A stretch of DNA of 64,000 nucleotides. Source: Bryoerythrophyllum caledonicum (taxonomy: Eukaryota > Streptophyta > Bryopsida > Pottiales > Pottiaceae). The notes under the pieces are model-generated. The model was not told the DNA's origin. It did not search any database and saw only the letters and a program-made list of their open reading frames with translations. A program made the translations under genes and the position numbers. Positions within the stretch are counted from its first letter, which is position 1. Each line of letters starts with the position of its first letter. Location: assembly GCA_963971425.1 (NCBI GenBank), contig OZ020525.1, forward strand, positions 4,385,560 to 4,449,559, written 5' to 3'. Of this stretch, positions 9,401 to 17,099 are shown in pieces.

Positions 9401-11227
9401 TCCCACATCATTGCATTATTCGAAGCAGACACAATACCATACGAAGAACCTAATATCCCACCCGAGCTAAAAAAACCCCGAATAGAGCCATCTACATTAC
9501 AAATACTATGCGTCCATCATCAAAATCAAAACCTGGGCTCCCTAGAACAACTTGCGGAACTTACTTCCATAACAGACAATCTAGACATACAACGACCATA
9601 CACAAAACCGGCCCCACCAACACCCATACAAACCCCCATAAACAAAAGTAAAAAATGGTCAAAATTAAACTATGACAACAACACATTAAACTACTCCGTC
9701 ATATCTCCCCCTCTCCCAGACTACCCAACTCATACCACACCAAAATTTAACCCCGCATACAGTTATTATACCGACGGCTCCTTTAAACCACCGGAACAAA
9801 TTAGCCCGGGCTCTTGGCGAAGAGAAAAAGCTGGCTATGGCATATATAATTCTACCAAAGAAATTAAACTAGCCAAAAGACTCCATGGACTACAAAATAT
9901 CCTCAGAGCAGAACTCATGGCCATTCACAAAACACTACAAATCATCACAACAAAATACAAAAATGAACCTGCACATATATTCACCGATTGTATAAATGCA
10001 CTCTACCTACTAAACACTCAAATAACACACCCAACCCTTCACAACAGTCACCCCGACCAAACCATACTAACATCAATGGTACAAATGTTACAAAAACGTA
10101 CACAAATCACAACCCTTCACAAAGTCAGAGCCCATGCCAACATTGATGGCAACGAACAAGCAGACAAACTTGCAAAAGAAGGCCGAGAAAAAACACACAA
10201 ACACGCCAAAGACCCTCATGAACATGCCCATGCCACCCCATACTACTTTCAAAAAGAAGATTGGCCTTCCAAAGAAGATACCCCCGACAAAGGCCCAATT
10301 AGATTTCTGGGCAAATATCTCAAAAAACAAGACCTCTACAACAACCTGGATACAATCTCAGAAAATATTCCTAACATAGAAAAATGGACTAACAATAACG
10401 ATATAGACAATGAACTCTCTACAAACTTTTGGAAAAACCCCATCATCTCAGACTCACAAATAACGTGCCTCATCAAATTTCGTACGGGTCAGTACATGGG
10501 AAACGCTCGCAAACAACTCTTCTTTGGAATAGAAAGATTCCCATCCATAACATGCCCCATATGCCCCTCAACGGACCCCGACACATGGCTTCATGTGCTA
10601 CTCAAATGCCAAAACCACCACATACACTCCCTCATTGTTAAAAGACATAACAAAGCGGTATGGGAAGTCCGAAAACTAATCACCTCCTACAATAAATCAA
10701 GATGTTTCATACTTATGAACGCCAGCACTTTTAATAGCAATCCACAAGAAAACACGGTCCCCCCATGGCTACTTCCATGCTCATGTATGACCCAAAGATG
10801 TCATTGCAACGCTAGGCTCAAACCGGACATTCTTTGTGTCAAAGGTTTACCATACAACGACCCACCACCCGAGAACATCAACCAAGAGTACACCATTCAA
10901 TTCATCGAATTTACATATTGCAACGATAGATTCTCCCCGGAAACAATACAAAACAAAATCGATAAATACCAACCCCTCATAGACGACATCATTGCCCTCG
11001 GCTGGAATGTGGACCCCCTTATTGTTATCACATCCGGCGCTCGTGCCACCACCTTTATCCCATCTATGAAAACTCTCGAAGATACCTTCAAGATACCCAT
11101 TGATACAATTAAAACTACCTTTAAAAATATCAACACCATCGCTATTCAACATGCCATGTCTATTTTACTGCATAAACGCAAAATCGAAAACAACCAAGTC
11201 CTCCCTGATAGGCAAGACCCCCCTTAG
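3272..11227 (+). CDS. LINE-A ORF2 polyprotein: 2A motifs, APE, RT, RNase H, CCHC, RLE
   Basis: 2651 aa counted from the first ATG. The frame is already open from 3005 and the extra residues match LINE-B, so the true N terminus may be upstream without an AUG. Order: Thr/Asn-rich N terminus; mutated 2A motif (aa 132-139, NPRP); intact 2A motif (aa 302-309, DIETNPGP); APE endonuclease, ~525-780 (WN at 530-531, QE560TK, GD687FN, SDH772S); RT, ~1060-1400 (PGPDRIP; FKNAFG block with D1225; YADD with D1328/D1329); RNase H, ~2160-2310 (D2168, E2214, D2239, D2298); finger C2428-x2-C-x9-H-x4-C2446 followed by an RHN motif; then a PD-(D/E)XK-like domain with KPD2519, E2546FTY and K2562/K2565. CCHC followed by RLE resembles the R2-type C terminus. 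No stops or frameshifts. Cleavage by either endonuclease is inferred from family knowledge. Confidence 0.9.
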   Translation: MYTDTHTGMYINTNTYIYTNANTNTNIGTCTHTNTNTNINKDTHTNTKTKTVTYTNTNIQKNTNIIPHKTTYTHTKTTTHHQRNTYIYIHTYKDKHIQSKKHKYQSHIQKQKILKQNKKPIYYKLLILIGGDMETNPRPMPNILKIHPASHKKNAKTYFIPNTNTNTKTNNCTNHKVYNNTAYEKKDLKTTLKTNINTHTNSLKHNSYIYTRTKTTKIKYNESYIHPYTTKTKTTTKNTWTKNKLKTKTTTPTIKINKPTTHTQNTNIHLPPNQQAINNTTKSLKYTTKHIYHKLLLLLGGDIETNPGPMPNILKRHPTSHKKNAKIYFIPNTIKLQPEYEHIAKPFAPFLKNTHTLHHIHNTSHPNIAQYIQQKNTHPPPHILYALIITTHPSIDECNQLLNPQNLNTITWTNTLLQTLLTLQNPPERHIYTPHPYTEFLVDNQNIINHENSIHKRLYDFLHSQDIPPSNDIIKLKFPYLPNNLISESLKCLDPIPEYTHPPPPLPYIPPQNQNQNIRPNQEKTYIITWNASSLNTALPSLQTLVANTDTPPALIVIQETKLTATKSTKYIQNIFQNYKLIFNNTHALTRCMQQRRPYTPGRGGLLTLIHKKYTFPGNINKIPTPMHISPYIQIIKITNHPLQPWLIFHMYMPSHPEDTRFLLDIQSTITTHINNHPNHTYLLCGDFNRDIALIGRQNGNHHIPPQNIDYQWRRFTENLNFTYIDTDTQFSRQGGYNYSDWSLIDGFYINTNNNTQYTATTNKDIILNSDHSPVQLHIPNNTLISRTPTIPNKDTIRILNPIPKTNIEKFNTKFFEENSVQIDSLINILENSSQLTQAQWQEACHSLDKLINKISDTLEQTCRAHPIPQMTNRTSQQGGYLPRKLSKTWKQHLTTYHTIRKTIRIVKDNPQWRNHPIHNELLTIQHTQIPTPPPPDLLHDTWINDIAIIAKNANIQARKIITKYTKENIKKAISKYRQLYEISPKKINKKVFKNLESPPMDCIKDQYNNILTSPEDIANEIFNQQTKTNRPTVLTCNYQPQHTIECTCAIRQYPWHNLDGYTLDKRGEPEIPLHKYLNRATYDTCLQNLGNNKAPGPDRIPNSILKNMPPRFHKLLFLFFSHCYKQKQIPNSWKLSTTILLYKKGDPSILPNHRPIALANTIYKLFTSTLTSILSSYGEKFKILHDSQEGFRAERSTARQIQTIIAALEDAKFTNQDIYILYVDFKNAFGSIDHARLLAIMMDLGYPKDATTLVGNIYSKSSTCYTGEHFGKTKPIPIQRRTIQGDTLSPYLFIIFLEPLLRWLERGNYGYTFGTSQVIINSAAYADDLATITNKIKSIQIQLNKIDRYCKWAGMDVGVPKCAATGCPNKSKLNPTTFKALMQASNINYRNQPIPILHQNEPYIYLGTNLVPSLKWKIQIHTTTTKLIKQCKELTTCPATMKQKIKMVDTVLRPGVAYSFYGVPYSMPAIKKLDKKIIAIQKTICGLPKCMSNAITQLPHNLFGLEAFSLKNAYLRCIGEQLQNALNDKGRLGKIYNGLTHYVLAQYGGAENIPRIKKSDCIRSPITRTFFLLKHIAKAHLKSTLPNFLTNPTTLEILWRQETLNHNTLNAQLSQKLLQKLLSKNIFELNQITLPNGTHIMNNEDFKTYHFTPSKLIKSALSVAKQLFCHITCPTICHTPCNIHPYSHTLKDPFITLNNNIIPRNILTPTNPPNPPHTYHPRPPTYIPKNPTTYPINNIINHKHIQHTDTNNIQNTYTKYLCQWQHNDNTYNKWLPQRDLFPRHDTNTSTHNTEKLKQYYQKIQNKTYSDIIHAHHPQEQSLDSRSVTPPIIIPLLNIYTTECNPENDILTSSNTIQIDINQAHLYEENGRHLHTIPITRLQWLWNQYHTKLQTPTSIEPTTQPFETELIWLYQRYKYRIPKTDLLKNAQYTIPTPILDSLISSFNIEHSYFSSPITCPIKLNKFYSPYERDKIFGSLGKAFEHKWIRNGIAHPHNEKDIEQAIHWARLAAKHDPNNTKTIIVTPNNNWYQNNNQHSNPFPDSHIIALFEADTIPYEEPNIPPELKKPRIEPSTLQILCVHHQNQNLGSLEQLAELTSITDNLDIQRPYTKPAPPTPIQTPINKSKKWSKLNYDNNTLNYSVISPPLPDYPTHTTPKFNPAYSYYTDGSFKPPEQISPGSWRREKAGYGIYNSTKEIKLAKRLHGLQNILRAELMAIHKTLQIITTKYKNEPAHIFTDCINALYLLNTQITHPTLHNSHPDQTILTSMVQMLQKRTQITTLHKVRAHANIDGNEQADKLAKEGREKTHKHAKDPHEHAHATPYYFQKEDWPSKEDTPDKGPIRFLGKYLKKQDLYNNLDTISENIPNIEKWTNNNDIDNELSTNFWKNPIISDSQITCLIKFRTGQYMGNARKQLFFGIERFPSITCPICPSTDPDTWLHVLLKCQNHHIHSLIVKRHNKAVWEVRKLITSYNKSRCFILMNASTFNSNPQENTVPPWLLPCSCMTQRCHCNARLKPDILCVKGLPYNDPPPENINQEYTIQFIEFTYCNDRFSPETIQNKIDKYQPLIDDIIALGWNVDPLIVITSGARATTFIPSMKTLEDTFKIPIDTIKTTFKNINTIAIQHAMSILLHKRKIENNQVLPDRQDPP
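3644..3688 (+). other. degenerate 2A-like motif, copy 1
   Basis: In the ORF2 frame this reads a hydrophobic LLILI run, then GGDMETNPRP. The glycine of the essential NPGP core is replaced by arginine, so ribosome skipping should be lost. The flanking protein sequence (MPNILK, HKKNAK, YFIPN) is repeated 510 nt downstream around the intact copy. Confidence 0.8.
4154..4198 (+). other. intact 2A-like ribosome-skipping motif, copy 2
   Basis: It encodes LLLLLGGDIETNPGP followed by Met-Pro. This matches the class 2A consensus D-(V/I)-E-x-N-P-G-P exactly, with an upstream leucine-rich helix. 2A peptides make the ribosome skip the final Gly-Pro bond and release the upstream polypeptide. Here that would separate the N-terminal ~309 residues from the APE-RT protein. 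Skipping is inferred; the motif itself is seen. Confidence 0.85.
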
Positions 11228-11482
11228 GAACTTCGCCACTCTGTCTCTTCCTCATTGGCTGCCTGTTTGGTTTTGCTTTTTGTTGTTTAATTAGTTTGGT
11301 CGTGGTTGGTCGTTGTTGGTTGGTTTCTGGCTACTCGTTACATAGTGTCTACCCTCGTAAGGGGGAAGTAGTTCCAGTTCGCTAATTCCTTGTCCGGTGG
11401 GCATGGTCTTAGCAATGGAACGAACAGACACTTTATTCACGCCGGTTCCCTTCGGGAACCGGCGTTCTTCTTCTTCTTCTTC
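11228..11482 (+). promoter_or_regulatory. LINE-A 3' UTR with two conserved hairpins and (TTC)n tail
   Basis: From about 11288 onward this matches three other copies in the window (30390-30525; reverse 29422-29620; reverse 52590-52734). Hairpin 1 is CCCTC-GTAA-GGGGG at 11352-11365. Hairpin 2 is an 11-bp perfect stem at 11440-11464 around CTTCGG. A run of TTC triplets ends the element. In LINEs such 3' structures are recognised by the element's own RT to prime reverse transcription; that role is inferred here. Confidence 0.75.
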
Positions 11483-13740
11483 TTCCACAGACTTCCACCA
11501 TCACCATGACAATGTGCACCAATTCCTCTCCTCCACCTTCTCTCTAAACATACGCATTTCTTCTTCATCCTCGTCCCAAAAATGGAGTTGGATTTTGAGT
11601 AGAGAGGGCGCGATCGAAGATTGGAGTTGGATTTTGGCAAGCAAAGGCGTGATTGCTAGGATTTTCAGAGTTTTGCGATCTTCCGCCTTCATTGCTGAAA
11701 TTCTCATTGAACTCAAGGTGAGTTTTATTGAATTTTGTGTGGGCACCTTCTGACGTTTTAGTTATGAAATCTGGAGATTGTTTGGTTTGTATGTAGAATC
11801 ATGTTTGTCGCCAAGGACAACATCTGCCTCATCAAGCGCTGCTATAAGCTCAATTGCCGAGGTACAAAACAAACCAACACCCTAGCATAGTCATGTCCAA
11901 CAACTCCACATGCTCCGTGTTGTAGTAGGGTTTGAAGTTCTAGAATTAGGGTTTGGATTTTTTTATGGATTCTATGGTTGGTTGTGTGCGTGTAGAGCTC
12001 TTGAAGGTGGAAATTCGGAAGGCACCATGGTTCAACAAAATCTTTGTAAAGCTCATCTTCATCTCCATCAACAACATCATTGTCGGCACTGTGTAGTAGG
12101 AGGTGATGCCTTGTGGATGTGGTGGAGTCGGTTTTGAGCACTAAAAAATAGTTTGTTGGAAAGTATATGATGTTTGCATGTTGGTTCGGAGGAGAATTTG
12201 CTAAGAAGAGTGTACACATGTCTGCACAGAGCGAGACCTTTTCCAATGGGTAGGATTCGTTCTTATGATTTTTTATTTTGTAACATTGTAACCGTTTGAA
12301 TTGACGTCTTGAGAAACATGCAGGTAGACACACTGTTGTTCAGTTTGACAACAAGTGAAACGTAAGTGGTAAGCCCTGACCCCAAAGCTTTGTACTTGAT
12401 ATTTGCAATTTGTAGGATTTGTTTGGTGATTTGAGAAGACAATAGAGGCTTTATCTAACTCCCTTCAGGCAATCTTTCTCTCTTACGCCACCTAAGTCAC
12501 TTGATCTCAATTGGGCCAAATGAATGTCTTGTACCACTTTTTAGTAAAATGCCCGTTATAAACACAAATTCATATTTCGTCTAAATTAAAGTGCATCAAT
12601 TAGTTCAGTTTGACTCAGTAGATCTCAACCTGTCTGGCAACAAAAAGGAGAGTGGAGTCTTTGACATGACAACCTCCTGTCAATCCTGACGTCTTTTTTG
12701 ACGTCATGGATGGTTGTTTGTAATGTTAATGAGGATGGGGGCAGTACCTCTAATTTACTTTACAAGTGACTATGGTCTCTAAATGCGTTCATTTTCACAA
12801 GCAAGTTTTTTTCTTAGCATGTGTCGTTGCTAGATGATGTGTTTCCATATAATTGGAAAAAACCAATCCATTGAGCTCTCGAATTGATGCAAGTGTGTAC
12901 TCTAATATGCTATCCTAGTCAACTCTTACAAGAAGTGATTGAAACACGAGGTGAGCCATCAACTCGCTCACGACGTACTGTGAATACCTCACAAGCTACA
13001 AAGGCAACAAAACAAACGGCTAAGGCAGCAAGAAGTAAAGGCCCAACACCAAAGCCAACTAGTCCATCCGAACCTCCGCAGGTTGTGTCAAAGGTGACTA
13101 ATAAGTATTTAACTTTTTTTATTGCATTAGATGAGATACACTTTGTATGTCATTCTCAATTAGTAGACCACAGGGATGTATAGAATGTTTTGTGATGTTG
13201 CAGGAAATGAATGTAGCAACGGTGTTCCGGAGTTGACCACCATCCATGTTACCGGATATGTGAAGCCACGTTGATGGCATGTTCATCTCTCACATTAGAG
13301 CTGACAGTGTTGCTCGTCTCCACTAACATTGTCACACGTTCCTTCCACATTAAAGAGAACATTATATAGAATACAGATTCTTGAGTGCATGTTTAGAAAA
13401 ACATCCGCAAAAAGAACGGGATGTTCAAGTGAATATGAACTCTAGCATGACAAATGTCAATGACAACATATTGGCAAAATGTGCAAACGTCAGGATTGAT
13501 GTTATGAACAACATGAGTATGTCATAACAAACGTAAAAAGTAAGAGCATGTGTGGACCACTTATGCTCTAAAACCATGACGTAAGCTGACGTGGACTGTC
13601 CACGCCAGAAATTGGGGAGTCCAAGTCAGCAAATATTAAATTCCACGTATTTTAGATGACACCAACATTGACGCAACAACATGTTATTTTTGACGTTCAG
13701 GCATGTTTTTCAACACGTTACAAAAAAACACGGGTTTCTT
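11483..13740. other. unassigned stretch between LINE-A and Gypsy-1
   Basis: I recognise no gene. There are exon-like pieces with plausible splice sites (an open stretch ending near 11716 before GTGAGT; a short piece at 11797-11860) and a Lys/Thr/Ser/Pro-rich open frame at 12884-13183, but none has a recognisable domain. Short palindromes occur near 12690 (GACGTC pair) and 13540-13573 (AGAGCAT/ATGCTCT). It may be a worn DNA transposon or more retroelement remnant. Confidence 0.4.
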
Positions 13741-13749
13741 ACAGTGACC

Positions 13750-15297
13750 GAGGAGCCCAAGATGAAAGATAATTTCTTTGGTGAGGACTCCAAGAGCAAG
13801 GGCGTTGCTGTTGTGGCCGAACAATCTGCCATGGCAGCCATATCACGTTTGGCTGCGGCAACACGTATAACATTGATGGCGGTTGACAAACCGCCTGCCT
13901 TTGATCTTCTAGCGCAATTCATAGCGCATCTTCAGGTGGAGAACGGGATGTGTCAACGTGATCAGATGTAGGGCATTTGGGATTTCCGCCGGGATAAGGA
14001 GGATACCCCTCGCACTATGTATACCCGATTGGCACGATTGTCAGTGGAGGCTGGTGATGTGTTCATGAAGCGCTGGCTAGTGAAGATCTTCATCTCCAAG
14101 TTGGATAAGCGGATGGTGGAGCTGATTAGTTCGCAACTTCTTTTTTAGTATCACGATGCTCAACGCCACTTTGGCGCAAGCTTTTGCCGAGGTGGAGGCG
14201 CTTGATAGAGCGTTGTGCGTGAGCGAGGCCACAAATTTGGTCACAACGCTGGTGGACGCTTCTAAGCCCAAGAAGCTTACTACGGCGACCGGTAGCTTGG
14301 CAGAAGCACAACCTAAAAAGCTTGTACATTGTTCGGCTTGTGGCAAGGGGGGTATCCCAAAGGGGATCCCAATTTCTCAAAGAGGAAAGGGGCAAGCATG
14401 CTGGAGGCCACGTCTAAGACCAAGACACCCAAGTCTGCAGAGAAGACAGGGGGCAAGGGGAAGAAGATTGTGACATGTTCTCATTGAGGCAAGACTCGCC
14501 ACACTGATGAGAATTGTTTTTCTCTTCATCCGGAGAAGTGTTGAAGGTCTTCAACTGCTAGATCGGATGCGATGATGATACTTTAGGCCAAATTGGAAAA
14601 ACAAAAAAATCAGATGAGCGCGATAGCATTTTGGGGCAAGTGGCAGACAAATGGCCTCCGATGTGGGATCAAGGCTCATTTTCACCCGTACTTCGCTGCT
14701 TGTATGGCGGTTCAGGGAGGTGGTGGCAGTAGTTATCACTCATACTCAAACTACTGCACAGGTAGTGGCACCTTCACCCACTATGCCGAGTAGTAGTGGC
14801 CGTCTACACCACACGGGTCTGACAAATCACATTGGTTATCCTTGGCTACCTCTTTCGTTCAGCATCGCAGATGCGGCTACTTCTACAGCCACTCCTAGTC
14901 CGACCCCGGCCCCACCAATTTCATCTATTCGTGGAAATGCCGCACACACCATGGCGTTTAAGGTGTTGGAATTGCCGGTGTCGACTATTTGAAACAGGAT
15001 TTTCAACCATCCAGTGTATTCTACTTGGCGGGCAGTACGTTGGACGGCAAGGTGCCCATGCCATCGTTGGAGGTGTTGGAAGTAGTGATGGCTCCACCCA
15101 CTGAACAAGATTTAGTGGCAATGCGGGCAAAGCAGGCCAGGGAGGCTATTTCCGTGTTTGAAGCCAATGCTTCTTCAACATCTATGGAGCATTCCTTTGA
15201 GGATCAGTCTTTGATCTCTAGAGTTGCTTATTTGTCTGATGTTTCGGACTGGTCGGCACGGGAGCGGCGTAGTATGCGTCAAGAGGTTGTTTGTTAG
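13750..15297 (+). pseudogene. Gypsy-1 gag remnant with CCHC knuckle, and gag-protease linker
   Basis: Capsid-like reading starts near 13750 (VTEEPKMKDNFF) and continues past TAG stops at 13969 and ~14146. Around 14485-14545 a zinc-knuckle pattern is visible (C-S-H-stop-G-K-T then H-T-D-E-N-C), with one cysteine replaced by a stop. A related C-x2-C-G-K motif lies near 14335. From 14600 to 15297 the reading is Ser/Thr/Pro-rich linker. Gag packages the element RNA into virus-like particles. It is clearly non-functional. Confidence 0.7.
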
Positions 15298-15918
15298 GTG
15301 AATGACGACGAAATCATGGTGGTTGACTGTATGGAGGGCAAGCACAATCAAGCAAACTCTCTACGGGTTCTATTGGACTCTGGAGCTCAACTAGTGATGA
15401 TTGGCAAACAACTATCCCAAGATTTGGGTCTAGGTGCTTTGGATCCCGAACCTTGCCCATTTACAATTGTTACATTGAAGGGGGGCACAGTGATGGCCAT
15501 GGTCTACAACCGACATTCGTTGCAGTTAATGTTCGGTGTGAGATCTTGTCCATTATTTTCCCATGTATCTCTCCAGTGCGTTGTGACTCGCACCACCAAC
15601 TATGACATTTTGGTGGGTCAGCAAGCACTTTATTCACTCAGGTTTGGACTAGATAACTGGACAGAGGAGGCCTCGATTAGGCCTGAATGGTCTGCCAATG
15701 ATGGCAAAAAAGAGCTCATTGCGGTTGTCTTCGTATCTCATACGGTGACTTCCACGGCGGATGCTATCTTTAGGTGTAGTGCTTTGGCATCCAATTTGCC
15801 ATGTGCTTTTACGCTTTTGGAGGAGACAAATATTTTAATATCGAGGGTAGCGAAATCACGTGAGCATAGACCACTGGAGATCCCTGCACGTCATTGCAAC
15901 GATCAACTTCCTCCTTGA
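15298..15918 (+). pseudogene. Gypsy-1 aspartic protease domain
   Basis: The open stretch of 206 codons contains VLLDSGAQLVMIG, the D-S-G active site of a retropepsin, then a Gly-rich strand and NYDILVGQQ, the usual second conserved retropepsin block. Gypsy-2 has a matching block (SYDVSMGLA) at 48562-48783 on the minus strand. The protease matures the polyprotein. Flanking TAG and TGA stops separate it from gag and the methyltransferase in the present sequence. Confidence 0.8.
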
Positions 15919-15927
15919 GGCACCTTA

Positions 15928-17067
15928 TTGGAGCTCACAGGTCGTAGTCAAGAGATTGCGGCCGCCCTTCATGCTCGAGAGTTCTTAGTGGACTCTTTCA
16001 CTCCGTTGGTAGCTTGTACAATTCAGTGGCGACCACCGGATGAGGGTATTATCCTCGTGGAGCTAATTGTCGATATCGATACGCGGCTTGCGGCTGTGTT
16101 AGAGGCCAAGCTCAAGGTACGACAATATATTTACATCGATAGTGGCTTTGTAGCCAATCGTGCCACTCACCATCACATTCAACGTCTTTTTGCATTGAAT
16201 CCGGAGCAATTACCACCTTCTACCATTGAGGGGTGTTTTGGCAAACTCCCATGTGATGTGACATTGATCTGCAAGGATAATCCGCGCCGGTCAAGTCACG
16301 TGGAGTTGGTGATTGCCAGATAGTGTTGCCAAGGCTATTCACAGGCGGTCAGTGGACGTGGCTTAAATGATCCACAGTCGGGTCTCTTTGTAGATTTGCT
16401 CAGGCTCATCCAGTGGTGGATCACCCACCAATCGACACCCCTTGGATACATTTTTGAGAATGTACTCCCATTGGGGGATACACGGATGAAGGTGCATAAG
16501 GGTGGAGCATACATCCATCACCTTCTTGGTCCCCCCACGTTTCTAGATGTCGCGGCGTTGGGTTCTTACGCCCATCAGCCAAGTGGGATTTGGACCAACA
16601 TGGCATTGTTGGCGACGCTCACCTCTGCACTTGCTCAAGTGCAACCGCCCGTGCGCCATGAGGTCGATGACATCTTGGACGACCACCGTGTTTCCACGGA
16701 AGTTACCAAGGATGATGTGCCACCATTGGCCGTAGTCAACCGTGTTGGTTTCACTCGGGGGAAATTTCCCATATTGATGTACTACCCGGGGTCTTTTTCC
16801 GTTAAGACACGAGGTCCGAGCATGGTTTGAGATTCTACTTCCCAAACTTAAAAGGAGCCTTTTGCTAATGAGAGGCAACATGCGATGGGCTTTTTAACAG
16901 ACATTACCGCCGCACTAGATCTCTCTAAGGGCCAACGTTGTTATTTGTTGGGTCAAGCCATTGACCTCAACACGCTTGTTTGGGATTGTAGTCTCTGTTT
17001 TGTCGTTCAGCGATGTTTGCGTGACCATCCATACGTGTCAGGGCAGACTCTGATGGTCAGTGAATAG
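15928..17067 (+). pseudogene. Gypsy-1 DNMT3-like cytosine-C5 methyltransferase domain
   Basis: This lies between protease and RT in one frame, broken by stops at 16321 and 16828. Recognisable C5-methyltransferase motifs in order: a degenerate motif I (VELIVDIDTRLAAVLEA, where a G-rich ELF-GIG loop is expected) near 16060; a degenerate motif IV at 16318-16332 where the Trp is a stop and Pro is Cys but the catalytic Cys codon remains (16327-16329); motif VI ENV at 16456-16464; an HQPSGIWTN block near 16570, like the DNMT3 AHRARYFWGN block; and motifs IX/X (AMGF, GQRCYLLGQAIDLN) at 16879-16980. Such enzymes methylate cytosine at C5 using SAM. Gypsy-2 has the same domain in the same place. The copy is dead. 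Confidence 0.82.
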
Positions 17068-17099
17068 CAATGCCTTATCTCACAAAGATTGAAGAAGCG

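Larger units (their letters stand above)
1..11482 (+). mobile_element. LINE-A: long non-LTR retrotransposon with two open ORFs, APE and RLE endonucleases
   Basis: This is a non-LTR retrotransposon whose left end probably lies outside the window. The order is a long leader, ORF1 (1846-3093), ORF2 (overlapping ORF1 in another frame and ending at 11227), a 255-nt 3' UTR and a (TTC)n tail. ORF2 carries APE endonuclease, reverse transcriptase, RNase H, a CCHC finger and a C-terminal PD-(D/E)XK-like endonuclease. No LTRs are seen. LINE-B at 18170-30525 is homologous along ORF1, ORF2 and the 3' UTR, which confirms the gene order and the 3' end. Both ORFs are uninterrupted, so the copy looks young. 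The + strand is strikingly rich in A and C. Two endonucleases in one LINE is the hallmark of the Dualen/RandI group, but clade assignment would need an RT tree. Confidence 0.9.

Noticed and set aside
5515-11152. Many minus-strand open frames opposite LINE-A ORF2
   Set aside because: They are hydrophobic, Cys/Phe/Val-rich by-products of the A+C-rich sense strand and have no recognisable domain.
11797-11864. Exon-like piece reading MFVAKDNICLIKRC between possible splice sites
   Set aside because: Too short and with no recognised family or continuing exon.
12884-13183. Open frame rich in Lys/Thr/Ser/Pro
   Set aside because: No domain and no supporting neighbours; left within the unassigned stretch.
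13560-13740. 5' LTR of Gypsy-1
   Set aside because: No sequence matching the 33.1-33.7 kb region was found upstream of gag, so no LTR pair is claimed.
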